Below are positions 15,300 to 22,942 of a stretch of 27,674 bases of DNA, in pieces (positions within the stretch are counted from its first letter, which is position 1; every line of letters starts with the position of its first letter). The notes beneath the pieces were generated by a model that was not told where the DNA came from, made no database searches, and saw only the letters and a program-made list of their open reading frames with translations. A program made the translations under genes and the position numbers. This stretch comes from JBLHKW01 sp047618565 (lineage in GTDB: Bacteria > Planctomycetota > UBA1135 > GCA-002686595), in the NCBI GenBank assembly GCA_047618565.1, contig JBLHKW010000061.1, positions 1 to 27,674 of the forward strand. Direction: 5' to 3'.

Positions 15300-16706
15300 A
15301 TGTCCGCGCCGACCCGCAAACCCGCCAGCAAGCTTGCCAGCCTGACCCTGCATCTGGCGCTCGTACTGATCCTGCTGAGCGTGCTGCTGCACGGCCTGCT
15401 GGGGCCACTGCCGGCGGACAACCTGCGCATGCAGATCGTCCTCGGGGTCGGCTCCCTGGCCTGGCTGCTGGCGTCGTCCCTGGGTGGCAGCGGCGCCGGA
15501 AACACGCGCCTGATCGTTGCCGGGGCGATCGCCTTGCAGCTGCTCGGACTGGTGGGTGAACCGAGCCTGTCGGACGACGTGTACCGTTACGTCTGGGAGG
15601 GCGATCTGGTCGCGCAGGGGGCGAGCCCCTATGCGCACGCCCCGAATAGCCCCGCGCTGGCGGCACAACAGGAGGCGCTGCACGAGGTCTACGCGCGCCT
15701 GAACAATCCTGATGTGAGTGCCGCCTATCCGCCCGTGGCCCAGTACGCCTTCGCGCTGGTCGTGGGCACGACGCGCTGGATCGTGCGAGCGGCCGGCATC
15801 GGTGGGGATCCCGGCATGCACGCGGTCTTTGTGATGCGCATCTTCTTCGCCCTTTGCGCGGTGCTCGCGCTCTTTCCGCTGTTCAGCCTGCTCGACCGTG
15901 CCGGGCGTTCGCGCTCGTACGCTGTGCTCTGGGGCTGGTCGCCGCTCGTGGCGCTGGAGTTCGCGGGCTCGGGTCACTTCGACAGCCTGGGGATCCTCTT
16001 GATGCTCGTCGGCCTGGTCTTGTGGTCACGGCCGAGGCACAAGAAGTCAGGTATCGACGATGGGGGCGCGGTGGTTGCCTTGACCCTGGCGACCCTGGTG
16101 AAGTTCCTGCCCGGCGTGACCCTGTTGTTCGCGCTGCGTGAGCGGCCGCGCAAACGTCTGCTTGGTTGGGTGGTCTTCCTGAGCTTGCTGATGTACCTGC
16201 CGGTGCTGTTGCTCACGGGTGGCGGCCAGGGACTGTGGCGCGGACTGACCGCGTACGGGCGCACCTGGGAAGGCGGAAGTCTCGTCCACCGCTGGCTCGA
16301 CCCGGCGCTGCGGGCGGTCGACATGCCCTGGGATCTGGATCTCCAGCTCGTCGGGCGCATCCTGCTCGGAGTCGCCTGGTTGCTCTGTTTGCTCGTCGCG
16401 TGGCGTCGGCGTCTCGGACCCGTGCGCGCCAGCGGCATGTTGTTCGGCGCCTTTCTCGTGCTCAGTCCGACGGTCCATCCGTGGTACCTCACCTGGGTCA
16501 TGCCGTTCCTCGTGCTGCGTCCCAACCTCGCCTTCCAGGTCTGGATCGCGGCCGCACCGCTGATGTACTGGCCGCTCTCGGGCTGGCTGCGCGAGGGCGT
16601 CTGGAGCGAGCCCGAATGGCAGGGCCCGGTCTTCTCGATCACCTTCGGCGTGCTGTGGTTGCTCGCTGCCGGCGCGTCGCTGCTGCGCAAGAAACCCGCT
16701 GCTTGA
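15300..16706 (+). CDS. GT-C-type membrane glycosyltransferase (GT87/mannosyltransferase-like)
   Basis: A 468-residue integral membrane protein with about 10-12 hydrophobic helices from residue 14 to 462. After the first helices it carries 'GEPSLSDDVYRYVWEGDLVAQGASPY' (around 80-106). The Asp pair plus 'YRYVWEG' is the external catalytic loop seen in GT-C polyprenyl-phosphate-sugar transferases of the GT87/DUF2029 type. Conserved 'YPPVAQYAFAL' and 'LSPTVHPWYLTWVMPF' loops also fit. It probably moves a hexose from a polyprenyl-phosphate donor onto a lipid, polysaccharide or protein outside the membrane. Acceptor unknown. It starts at ATG 15300, and its stop overlaps the queA start (TTGA). Confidence 0.85.
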   Translation: MSAPTRKPASKLASLTLHLALVLILLSVLLHGLLGPLPADNLRMQIVLGVGSLAWLLASSLGGSGAGNTRLIVAGAIALQLLGLVGEPSLSDDVYRYVWEGDLVAQGASPYAHAPNSPALAAQQEALHEVYARLNNPDVSAAYPPVAQYAFALVVGTTRWIVRAAGIGGDPGMHAVFVMRIFFALCAVLALFPLFSLLDRAGRSRSYAVLWGWSPLVALEFAGSGHFDSLGILLMLVGLVLWSRPRHKKSGIDDGGAVVALTLATLVKFLPGVTLLFALRERPRKRLLGWVVFLSLLMYLPVLLLTGGGQGLWRGLTAYGRTWEGGSLVHRWLDPALRAVDMPWDLDLQLVGRILLGVAWLLCLLVAWRRRLGPVRASGMLFGAFLVLSPTVHPWYLTWVMPFLVLRPNLAFQVWIAAAPLMYWPLSGWLREGVWSEPEWQGPVFSITFGVLWLLAAGASLLRKKPAA

Positions 16707-17821
16707 AGGTCTCCGACTTCGACTTCGAGCTGCCGGACGAGGCCATCGCGCAGACCCCGGCCGAGCCCAGGGATGCGGCGCGCCTGCTCGTGCATCGCAT
16801 CGCGGCAGACGGTACCGAGCATGCCATCGTGCGCGACCTGCCGGCGCTGCTCTCCCCGGGTGATCTGCTCGTCCTGAATGACGCGCGCGTGCGCCCGGCA
16901 CGGGTCTTCGCGCGCAGGGCAACCGGCGGCTCGGTCGAGCTACTGCTGCTGGGCCCACTCGTTCCGCCGAACACTGCAGCTGGCGCCGCGGGAGCCGGGT
17001 CCGGGCCCGAGGGCAATCTATGGCGCGCGATGGTGCGCCCCGCACGCAAGCTCCAGCCCGGCGCGGCGCTCGAGATCGAGGGCGCACCGCTGCGCATCGT
17101 GCCCGTCGAGCGTGAACTCGACAGCGACGGTCAGCCCGGGGCGATCTGGCAGGTGGCGCTCGAATGCGGCGATGGGCCCCCGGTCGAGGACCAGCTCGAG
17201 AGCTGCGGCCGCATGCCCCTGCCGCCCTACATCCGGCGCGAGCGCGGCGGCGACGAGCGCGACGCTCTGGATCGGGACCGCTACCAGACTGTCTACGCGC
17301 AGGCCGACGGGGCGGTCGCGGCACCGACCGCGGGCCTGCACTTCACCCACGGGTTGCTCGATCGCCTGCGGGCAGCGGAGATCGAGGTGACGACCGTCAG
17401 CCTGATGGTCGGGCTCGGGACCTTCCTGCCCATGACGGTCGATGACACGGCGCAGCATCACATGCACGCGGAGAGTTTCTTCCTGCCGCAGAGCGCGGTG
17501 CGCGCGGTCGATGCTTGTCGAGCCCGGGGTGGACGCGTGATCGCCGTCGGCACGACCAGCGTGCGCGTGCTCGAGGCCTGCAGCCAGCCGGATGGCGGGC
17601 TCGCTGCCGGGGCCGGGTCCACGGACATCTTCATCCAGGACGACTACCGCTTCCGCACCGTCGACGGACTCCTGACGAACTTCCACCTGCCCAAGAGCAC
17701 ACTCGTGATGCTCGTCGGTGCCCTGGCGGGACGCGAGCGCGTACTCGGTCTGTACGCGGACGCGATCGAACGTGGCTATCGCTTCTACAGCTACGGCGAC
17801 GCGATGTTGCTGTTGCCCTGA
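16703..17821 (+). CDS. queA: tRNA preQ1(34) S-adenosylmethionine ribosyltransferase-isomerase
   Basis: Adds the epoxycyclopentane ring to preQ1 at the tRNA wobble position using AdoMet, forming epoxyqueuosine. Family hallmarks: 'VSDFDFELPDEAIAQTPAEPRDAARLLV' at the N-terminus (spans about 3-30), 'LLVLNDARVRPAR', 'MPLPPYIRR', 'YQTVYAQADGAVAAPTAGLH', 'VGLGTFLPM', 'MHAESFFLP', 'AVGTTSVRVLE' and 'LLTNFHLPKSTLVMLV'. I chose TTG at 16703, overlapping the previous stop, because it gives the classic '(M)KVSDFDFELP' start (372 residues). The longer open frame upstream lies inside the glycosyltransferase gene. The convergent thiE gene ends 10 nt downstream. The companion enzyme QueG is encoded 2.7 kb further on. 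Confidence 0.96.
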   Translation: MKVSDFDFELPDEAIAQTPAEPRDAARLLVHRIAADGTEHAIVRDLPALLSPGDLLVLNDARVRPARVFARRATGGSVELLLLGPLVPPNTAAGAAGAGSGPEGNLWRAMVRPARKLQPGAALEIEGAPLRIVPVERELDSDGQPGAIWQVALECGDGPPVEDQLESCGRMPLPPYIRRERGGDERDALDRDRYQTVYAQADGAVAAPTAGLHFTHGLLDRLRAAEIEVTTVSLMVGLGTFLPMTVDDTAQHHMHAESFFLPQSAVRAVDACRARGGRVIAVGTTSVRVLEACSQPDGGLAAGAGSTDIFIQDDYRFRTVDGLLTNFHLPKSTLVMLVGALAGRERVLGLYADAIERGYRFYSYGDAMLLLP

Positions 17822-17831
17822 GGGCGCGCGT

Positions 17832-18512
17832 TCAACGCTCGAGCAGGCCGCGCACGGCGCGCGCCGCGCCCGCCGGATCCTCGCTGGCGAGGAGTGCCGA
17901 GCCGACTGCGGCGCGGCCGATGTGGCTCAGCTCCTGGGCGTTGGCGGGGCTGATTCCGCCGATCGGGAAGAGCGGCACCTCACTGGCCTGGGATGCGACC
18001 CAGGTGGTCTCGGGACTCACGCCGCGCTCGAAGCCCTTGGTCGCGGTGGGGAAGACCGGGCCGAAGCCCAGGTAGTCGACCTTTGCATCGAGGGCCTGGG
18101 CGACCTGCGTGACGTCGTGGGTGGAGAGGCCTATCAACAGGTCCGGACCGAGCTGCTCGCGCGCTTCCTGCCACGGGCAGTCGGTCTGGCCCAGGTGCAC
18201 GCCAGCCAGGCCCTCGTCGGCCAGCAGGTGCGCCACGTCGACGCGGTCGTTGACGAGCACGGGCAGCGGGCGCTCGCAGGTCGCCACACGCTCGAGCACG
18301 GCGCGGCACCAGTCGCGCGCGGCGCGCGCCTCCGTCGGGCCGCCGTCCGCAGCTCCGACGGGCTTGGGGCGCACCTGGATCATGTCGACCCAGGGCAGGA
18401 TCGACTCGAGAATCGTCAATGCATCGCGCTCACCGGTGAGCTCGGGCGTGAAGATGAGCATCACCCTCGCGTTGGCGAGGGTCTCGCGCAGACGGTTCGC
18501 TTCCCAGCGCAT
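17832..18512 (-). CDS. thiE: Thiamine phosphate synthase
   Basis: Joins hydroxymethylpyrimidine diphosphate and thiazole phosphate to make thiamine monophosphate. The 226-residue TIM-barrel protein shows the ThiE series: 'MLIFTPEL' (first strand), 'IQVRPK', 'VLVNDRVDVAHLLADEG', 'AGVHLGQTDCPW', 'LLIGLSTHDVTQV', 'VDYLGFGPVFPTATK', and the phosphate-binding 'PLFPIGGISPANA' plus 'AAVGSALLAS'. It starts at ATG 18512, 12 nt after the stop of the arsM-like gene, so it is probably the second gene of that transcript. No thiamine riboswitch was identified, and no other thiamine gene is in the window. Confidence 0.93.
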   Translation of the reverse strand: MRWEANRLRETLANARVMLIFTPELTGERDALTILESILPWVDMIQVRPKPVGAADGGPTEARAARDWCRAVLERVATCERPLPVLVNDRVDVAHLLADEGLAGVHLGQTDCPWQEAREQLGPDLLIGLSTHDVTQVAQALDAKVDYLGFGPVFPTATKGFERGVSPETTWVASQASEVPLFPIGGISPANAQELSHIGRAAVGSALLASEDPAGAARAVRGLLER

Positions 18513-18524
18513 GGCGCGTTCGTC

Positions 18525-19685
18525 TCAGCAGCAGCCTTCGGCCGGGTCGCAGGAGGCCTCGCCGGCGGGAATGTCGCGCTGGACGCCACGCTTGGTCTCG
18601 TCCGGGGTGCGCAGGCTGCCCTCACGGCAGTCGAAGGGAACCACCTCGTCCGCGCTCAGCTCGCGCAGCGGCGGCACGGGGATGAACTGATCCTGGTAGG
18701 CGGGCCCGCTGTAGATGTCGAAGGTCTTCTTGCAGACCGCCGTGCGCTCGCCGCGCTCGAGCACGTGTCCGTCGTCATCGGCCACGCTGCTCCAGGGGCC
18801 CTTGTAGATGACGGCCTGGCCGTGATCCATGCACTCGCCTTCCTTGCCCTTCCATGCCATGACGGTCATCGAGCGGAACTCGATGCCCTGCACCACGGCC
18901 CAGGGCTCCGTTTGATAGGCCGCGACCTCGACGCCGTACAGACCGGCCTCGGCAAAGGCCTCCAGGAAGCGGTCCTCGCGCATGGCGCCGGAGATGCAAC
19001 CCGACCACAGCTCCGGGTCGGCCTGCATCTCGAGCGGCACGTCCTCGTCGCTCACGATGTCGGAGATGGCACAGCGCCCGCCACGCTTGAGAACCCGATG
19101 GATCTCCGCGAACAGGGTGCGTTTCTCGTCGTTGCCGACCAGGTTCAGGACGCAGTTCGAGAGCACCAGGTCGATGGAGTTGTCGGCGATCAACGGAGCT
19201 TCACGGCGCAGGCGCCGCTCTTCCTCCGCGAGCGCTTCGCGGCCGGCGAGGCCCGTGACGGGGTTCGCGGCGAGCCACTTCCCGAGCTCCTCGTGATCGA
19301 GCTCCAGGTCCTGGATCAGCCCGCGGCGGAACTCGACGTTATGCCAGCCGATGCGGTCGCCGACCTCCTTGCGGTAGCGCCGTGAGAGCTCGAGCATGTC
19401 GTCCGTCGTGTCGACGCCGATGACGCGCCCCTCGCTACCGACGAGCTGACTCGCCATGTAGCAGATCTTGCCGCTGCCCGATCCCAGGTCGAGCACCGTG
19501 TCGCCGGGCTGTACGAACTTGCTGGGGTCGCCGCAGCCGTAGTCGCGGTCGATGACCTCGCTCGGCAGGGCTTCGAGCAGGCTGGCGTCGTAGTCGACGG
19601 GGCAGCAGAGCTCGGGCACCTGGCGCTGGGCGCCCTCGGCGTAGCGCTGGCGGACGGATTCGAGCAGGTCGGATTCGGGGGTCAT
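18525..19685 (-). CDS. arsM: ArsM-like arsenite S-adenosylmethionine methyltransferase
   Basis: A 386-residue AdoMet methyltransferase with motif I 'VLDLGSGSGKICYMAS' (64-79). Cysteines occur where ArsM enzymes have theirs: C27/C28 in 'PELCCPVDYD', C51 in 'DYGCGDPSKF', C178 in 'SNCVLNLV' and C230 in 'WSGCISGAM'. These bind As(III), so methylation of arsenite to volatile or less toxic forms is the likely role. A C-terminal extension of about 100 residues ('GQAVIYKGPWSSV', 'AVCKKTFDIY', ending 'CDPAEGCC') adds further cysteines and is known from some ArsM-like proteins. The start at 19685 has AGGAAG upstream and gives the expected N-terminus. No arsR or arsenite pump is nearby. A related thiol- or metalloid-methylating role is possible. 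Confidence 0.85.
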   Translation of the reverse strand: MTPESDLLESVRQRYAEGAQRQVPELCCPVDYDASLLEALPSEVIDRDYGCGDPSKFVQPGDTVLDLGSGSGKICYMASQLVGSEGRVIGVDTTDDMLELSRRYRKEVGDRIGWHNVEFRRGLIQDLELDHEELGKWLAANPVTGLAGREALAEEERRLRREAPLIADNSIDLVLSNCVLNLVGNDEKRTLFAEIHRVLKRGGRCAISDIVSDEDVPLEMQADPELWSGCISGAMREDRFLEAFAEAGLYGVEVAAYQTEPWAVVQGIEFRSMTVMAWKGKEGECMDHGQAVIYKGPWSSVADDDGHVLERGERTAVCKKTFDIYSGPAYQDQFIPVPPLRELSADEVVPFDCREGSLRTPDETKRGVQRDIPAGEASCDPAEGCC

Positions 19686-19742
19686 GGTTCTTCCTGGGGG
19701 CGGTGCGTCGCGCGCGGCGGGGGAGAGGCGCACGAAGGGTAC

Positions 19743-19766
19743 TGATGGCTACCTTGATAGGATACC
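19743..19766. promoter_or_regulatory. Possible operator: imperfect direct repeats upstream of arsM
   Basis: TGATGGCTACC (19743-19753) and TGATAGGATACC (19755-19766) are similar and adjacent, 58 to 81 bp before the arsM-like start, framed by GGGTA/TACCC. They may bind a regulator, but there is no direct proof. Confidence 0.2.
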
Positions 19767-19796
19767 CGAGCCCTTGACCAGGTCCCTTAAATCGGT

Positions 19797-19859
19797 GAAG
19801 CCCGCACAAGGGCGGGCTTCAAGCCGACTGCACCGACGGAGAGAGGAGTCACTCTCCGT
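19797..19859 (-). terminator. Two tandem stem-loops after the zinc-ribbon gene
   Basis: Stem 1: ACGGAGAG / CTCTCCGT (19836-19843 with 19852-19859, 8-nt loop). Stem 2: GAAGCCCGC / GCGGGCTTC (19797-19805 with 19812-19820, 6-nt loop). Both are perfect. On the minus strand they follow the zinc-ribbon stop and stem 2 is trailed by a short T-containing stretch, so a terminator for that gene is likely. They could alternatively form part of the arsM leader. Confidence 0.5.
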
Positions 19860-19891
19860 GCGACGCAGGGGTCGCGAAGGGAAAACTCGGA

Positions 19892-20107
19892 CTAGGCTGA
19901 TTCGCGTTTGCTCTTTTTCGGGCGTCCGCCCTTGGGGCGGCGTGAGTTGAGACCCTCGTGGAACTCTTTCCAGTCCTTCTCCGAGAACAGCCTGACGCGC
20001 TCACCGCAGTCGGCACAGTAGGAGTGCTCGATGCTCATCAGGTAGCGCACGTAGGTGTCGCAGGTCGGGCAGAACTTGGTGTCTTTGTAGAAGTCGAGGT
20101 TGTCCAT
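19892..20107 (-). CDS. Small zinc-ribbon protein
   Basis: A 71-residue protein with one zinc ribbon: 'KFCPTCDTYVRYLMS' and 'SYCADCGERVRLFSEKDW' (C-x2-C pairs 19 residues apart). It ends in a basic tail 'RRPKGGRPKKSKRES' with an AT-hook-like GRP core, which suggests nucleic-acid contact. I chose the ATG at 20107 because the sequence before it in frame has no similarity to known folds and GAGAGA precedes it. Such short ribbon proteins are common in planctomycetes and have no assigned function. It lies alone between arsM and queG, both on the same strand. Confidence 0.75.
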   Translation of the reverse strand: MDNLDFYKDTKFCPTCDTYVRYLMSIEHSYCADCGERVRLFSEKDWKEFHEGLNSRRPKGGRPKKSKRESA

Positions 20108-20484
20108 TTTTTTGTCTCTCTCGTGGCGGGTCGTCAGGAGAAGAGCAAGCGGGTTGCCAAGCGCGTTCGCGACCGACCATTTATCGTATAAGTGTTTTTG
20201 AACAAGTGGTTTACGGTCATGGGACTCCTCTGGGAGGTGGCCCGGCGGCGGGCTGGCGTGTTCAGAAAGCTGAACAGCCGAAGGCGGCCTCAGGGGCGCC
20301 CTGGTCATCAAAGAGCCCGATTCGACGCCGCCGGCGGGGCGCCAACCACGGCCAGTGCTCCGCTGCAAGCGCCTATGCTGCAGTCGCTAACGACTACACA
20401 TGGGCCAACCACGGGTCCATTCCAGAATGCAATGTCTTTATTTTTGGACGCTGCGAGGGATGTTGCGCAGGATGAACGTGCTGC
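20108..20484. other. 377-bp intergenic region, no gene recognised
   Basis: Lies between queG and the zinc-ribbon gene, both on the minus strand. An AT-rich patch at about 20180-20215 (TTTATCGTATAAG, then TTTTTGAACAAG) is the likeliest place for the zinc-ribbon promoter, though -35/-10 spacing is not convincing. The 11-mer GCCAACCACGG occurs twice (20341-20351 and 20404-20414). Open frames through it lack any family resemblance. Confidence 0.5.
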
Positions 20485-21594
20485 TCAGGCGCCGTCGTCG
20501 AGCGAGCTGCGCATGCCCGCACGGGCCCCGTCGTCCACTTCTCGGGCCACAGCGCGGTCCAGGGCCGCGAGGACCCCGGACTCGTCCCTGTGTCCCTGCG
20601 TCAGGCCCCAGGCCGCCGCCTCGCGCACCTGGGCCGACGGGTCCGCTTCGAGCGCCGTCATGAGGGCCGCTCGTCCAGGGTCGCTCGGCCGGTTGCCGAG
20701 CACGATGGCGCTGTTGCGGGCGAGTCCCACCCGCCCGGGTCGGCGCAGGGGCGAGCCCTGGAAGCGTTCGGGGAAGCCCTCGCGCTCGATCAGCCAGTCG
20801 ATGGGGGACGCGTCCCTCAAAGCCTCGTGTTGCCCGAAGCGCTCTTGCAGGTCCGGCGCCTTGCGACCCCAGGGGCAGACCTCCGAGCAGATGTCGCACC
20901 CGAAGGCCCAGTCTCCAATGCTCGCACGGAGCTCGTGTGGGATCGCGGCGCGGTTCTCGATGGTCTGGTAGCTGATGCACAGGCGCGAGTCCACGACCCC
21001 GGGCTCGAGGATGGCGACGGTGGGGCAGGCGTCGATGCATGCGGTACAGGTGCCGCAACTTCCCGTTTCGAGCTCAGAGCTTGGCTCCATTTCCCGGTCG
21101 AGCAGGATCTCCGCGATGAAGAACCAGGGCCCGAACTCTCGGTTCAGAAGGTTTGCGGCCTTCGATTCGAACCCCAGGCCGGCGCTTGCCGCGTGGGATC
21201 GCTCGAGCACAGGGCCTGCGTCCACGATGCCACGCGAACGCTCCACCAGCCCGGCCTCCTGGAGGCGCCGGCCGAGCTTCTTCAGCTTCTTGCCTATAAG
21301 GTTATGGTAATCGCGACCCGCCGCGTAGCGCGCCACCCGCGCTCCGTCGGCCAGGGCGAGCGGCGGACGGGAGTGGCCCATGCCCAGCACCAGCATGCTC
21401 TTGCCGTCGGGCAGGATACGGCGCGGGTCCACGATGCGCTCCCGATTGCGCTCCAGGTAGTCCATAGACCCGTGGTGTCCGGCCGCGAGCCACTCCTCGA
21501 AGTGGCCTGCCGCCGCGGGTGGGGCCAGGGGCGCGATCCCGGCCAGGTCGAAACCCTCGGCGCGGGCCATCTCGATCGCAAGCTCAGCCGTCAT
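20485..21594 (-). CDS. queG: Epoxyqueuosine reductase
   Basis: Reduces epoxyqueuosine to queuosine in tRNA, the step after QueA, using cobalamin and two 4Fe-4S clusters. A 369-residue protein. The N-terminal half has 'DYLERNRERIVDPRRILPDGKSMLVLGM' (about 45-72) and 'RYAAGRDYHNLIGKKLKKL', typical of QueG. The ferredoxin part is 'CGTCTACIDACPT' and later 'CDICSEVCPWGRK'. The C-terminus has a HEAT-type repeat ('VREAAAWGLTQG'), also normal for the family. Unusually, the segment that usually reads 'GWIGKNT' is 'GFESKAAN' here. The start at 21594 gives full N-terminal homology. Two queuosine genes in one window, but separate transcripts, point to a complete late pathway. Confidence 0.93.
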   Translation of the reverse strand: MTAELAIEMARAEGFDLAGIAPLAPPAAAGHFEEWLAAGHHGSMDYLERNRERIVDPRRILPDGKSMLVLGMGHSRPPLALADGARVARYAAGRDYHNLIGKKLKKLGRRLQEAGLVERSRGIVDAGPVLERSHAASAGLGFESKAANLLNREFGPWFFIAEILLDREMEPSSELETGSCGTCTACIDACPTVAILEPGVVDSRLCISYQTIENRAAIPHELRASIGDWAFGCDICSEVCPWGRKAPDLQERFGQHEALRDASPIDWLIEREGFPERFQGSPLRRPGRVGLARNSAIVLGNRPSDPGRAALMTALEADPSAQVREAAAWGLTQGHRDESGVLAALDRAVAREVDDGARAGMRSSLDDGA

Positions 21595-22009
21595 GGATCC
21601 ATCTTGCCACGCTCAGGCGCGCTCCGAGCTTCCGGGGCCGGATCGGGCGGCCGGTTAGGCGAGTTCGATGGGCCGAGAAAAGCGGCTAGCTATCAGGTCC
21701 CCCCTGGTCAGTTCGCACCCCACGACCTCGCCCATGCCCCAACCGTCTGTCTCATATGGACTTAGGTCCGAGACCCGTCCCTACACCGCAAATTCTTCCA
21801 ACTTGCGGGCGAGGGACGGTTACCGGTTACCTGGGCCCGCCTATGCTGAAGTGAGTACGGGACTGGATTCGAGGACACCTGCCCATGGAGCCTCGCGTCA
21901 GCACTTGTCCCGGCGAGCATCAGACACCCCCCAGACGGACCAAGGCGCGGACCCACGTGGATCCAGTGGACCTTTTGGGGAGCCGGCGCTCGTTCCTCCC
22001 CAAAAGAAC
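21595..22009. other. 415-bp leader/promoter region of the sigma operon
   Basis: Divergent region between queG (minus) and the sigma-factor gene (plus). It stays open in the sigma frame back to 21668, but the translation is Ser/Pro/Arg-rich without family features. Notable parts: a tandem heptamer GGTTACC-GGTTACC (21818-21831) followed 10 bp later by TATGCT (21842-21847), which could be an activator site and -10 element, and the inverted repeat at 21972-22006. Confidence 0.5.
21972..22006 (+). promoter_or_regulatory. Perfect 11-bp inverted repeat touching the sigma gene start
   Basis: CTTTTGGGGAG (21972-21982) and its exact reverse complement (21996-22006), 13-nt loop, ending 3 nt before the ATG at 22010. 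As RNA it would fold over the ribosome-entry area; as DNA it would be a good dimer-binding operator. Either reading suggests control of sigma synthesis. Confidence 0.65.
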
Positions 22010-22942
22010 ATGCAGGCCCTCAATCCCCTCAGCTCTGGCCCGTCCATCACAGGGGCGGAAGGGCTGGGTCGGCTGAGGTCGCGCATCGAGGAGCTGCAGT
22101 CGGACGTACCGAAGGCCGAGCGCAGCCGGATGTTGTCGATCATCGACGACGGCGAGCGCACCCCGGACTCGGTGCGAGACGCAGTCTCGACGCGCCTGAT
22201 GGAGTGCTTCCGCGGCAACATGCACCGTGCCTGCTTCGGGCTGCTCTACGAGCTGAATAGCCAGCACCTCCTGGCCCAGGTGGCCGGACGTTTGCGGCGC
22301 TACACGAGCAAGGCCGACCCGAACGACGTCCTGCAGGAGGTCTTCTTCAACGTCTACCGATACCCGCATCGCTTCAACGCCGAGCGCGATGATGCGTTCC
22401 GCGTCTGGTCCGCGATGATCGTGCGCAACACGGTGCTGAAGCACCTGCGCTCACAGTCGCGCGGTGGACGGGTCGAGATCCCCTTCGAGGATCTCTCGGA
22501 TCAGCCGGAATCGATGGGGCAGACACCGCTGAGCGGGGCCATCGAGAAGGAGAGCAACGAGGAATGCTCGCGGGTCTACCTGGCCTACCTGCAGCTCTAC
22601 CTTCGCTTCTACAGCATGCTATCCGAGCGCGAGCGCAGGGCGCTGCACCTGGTCGAGGTCGACGGCCACAGCTACCGGGCCGCCGCCGCGGACCTGGAGA
22701 TCAAGCTCGAGAACCTGAAGATGGTCATCTTCCGCGCCAGGCGCAAGATTCACCGGGCCATGCGGCGCGTTTTCGAGGGCCTGGCCCCCGATTGCCGCCC
22801 CGCCCGTGACCCCAAGAGGGCCCCCCGTGGTGCTGGAGAGAATTCACGGGCTTCAAACGGAACAAGGACTGCAACTCCCGAAAACCGGGTGACTAGGAAT
22901 CCTGTCGATGGCGCCGATGGTGGCGTAGGTGGTGAACGATGA
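22010..22942 (+). CDS. RNA polymerase sigma-70-family factor (ECF-like)
   Basis: A 310-residue sigma factor that should direct RNA polymerase to specific promoters. Region 2 is visible at about 78-150: 'LLAQVAGRLRRYTSKADPNDVLQEVFFNVYRYPHRF' then 'RVWSAMIVRNTVLKHLRS' (DVLQEVF and the -10 helix). Region 4 is at about 200-260: 'LSERERRALHLVEVDGHSYRAAAADLEI' then 'NLKMVIFRARRKIHRAMRR'. An extra N-terminus of about 75 residues and a Pro/Arg/Gly-rich tail of about 45 are longer than in ordinary ECF factors. I chose the ATG at 22010, where helical, family-like sequence begins; it has no clear Shine-Dalgarno. Its stop overlaps the next ATG (ATGA at 22939), coupling it to the zinc-finger/TPR protein. 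Confidence 0.88.
   Translation: MQALNPLSSGPSITGAEGLGRLRSRIEELQSDVPKAERSRMLSIIDDGERTPDSVRDAVSTRLMECFRGNMHRACFGLLYELNSQHLLAQVAGRLRRYTSKADPNDVLQEVFFNVYRYPHRFNAERDDAFRVWSAMIVRNTVLKHLRSQSRGGRVEIPFEDLSDQPESMGQTPLSGAIEKESNEECSRVYLAYLQLYLRFYSMLSERERRALHLVEVDGHSYRAAAADLEIKLENLKMVIFRARRKIHRAMRRVFEGLAPDCRPARDPKRAPRGAGENSRASNGTRTATPENRVTRNPVDGADGGVGGER

Noticed and set aside
12816..15977. A 1053-codon minus-strand open frame
   Set aside because: It lies antisense to the AAA+ protein and glycosyltransferase genes, both of which have clear family motifs; its translation is Arg/Gln/His-rich with no fold-like pattern, as expected for a shadow frame in GC-rich DNA.
20180..20215. Sigma-70 promoter for the zinc-ribbon gene
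   Set aside because: The patch is AT-rich, but no -35/-10 pair with 16-18 bp spacing scores well on the minus strand.
16703..21594. queA, thiE, arsM and queG as one queuosine cluster
   Set aside because: queA is on the plus strand, the others on the minus strand with separate gaps and hairpins; this is proximity, not an operon.
21668..22009. N-terminal extension of the sigma factor
   Set aside because: Ser/Pro/Arg-rich, no sigma similarity, and it would include the perfect inverted repeat as coding sequence. Not strictly excluded.
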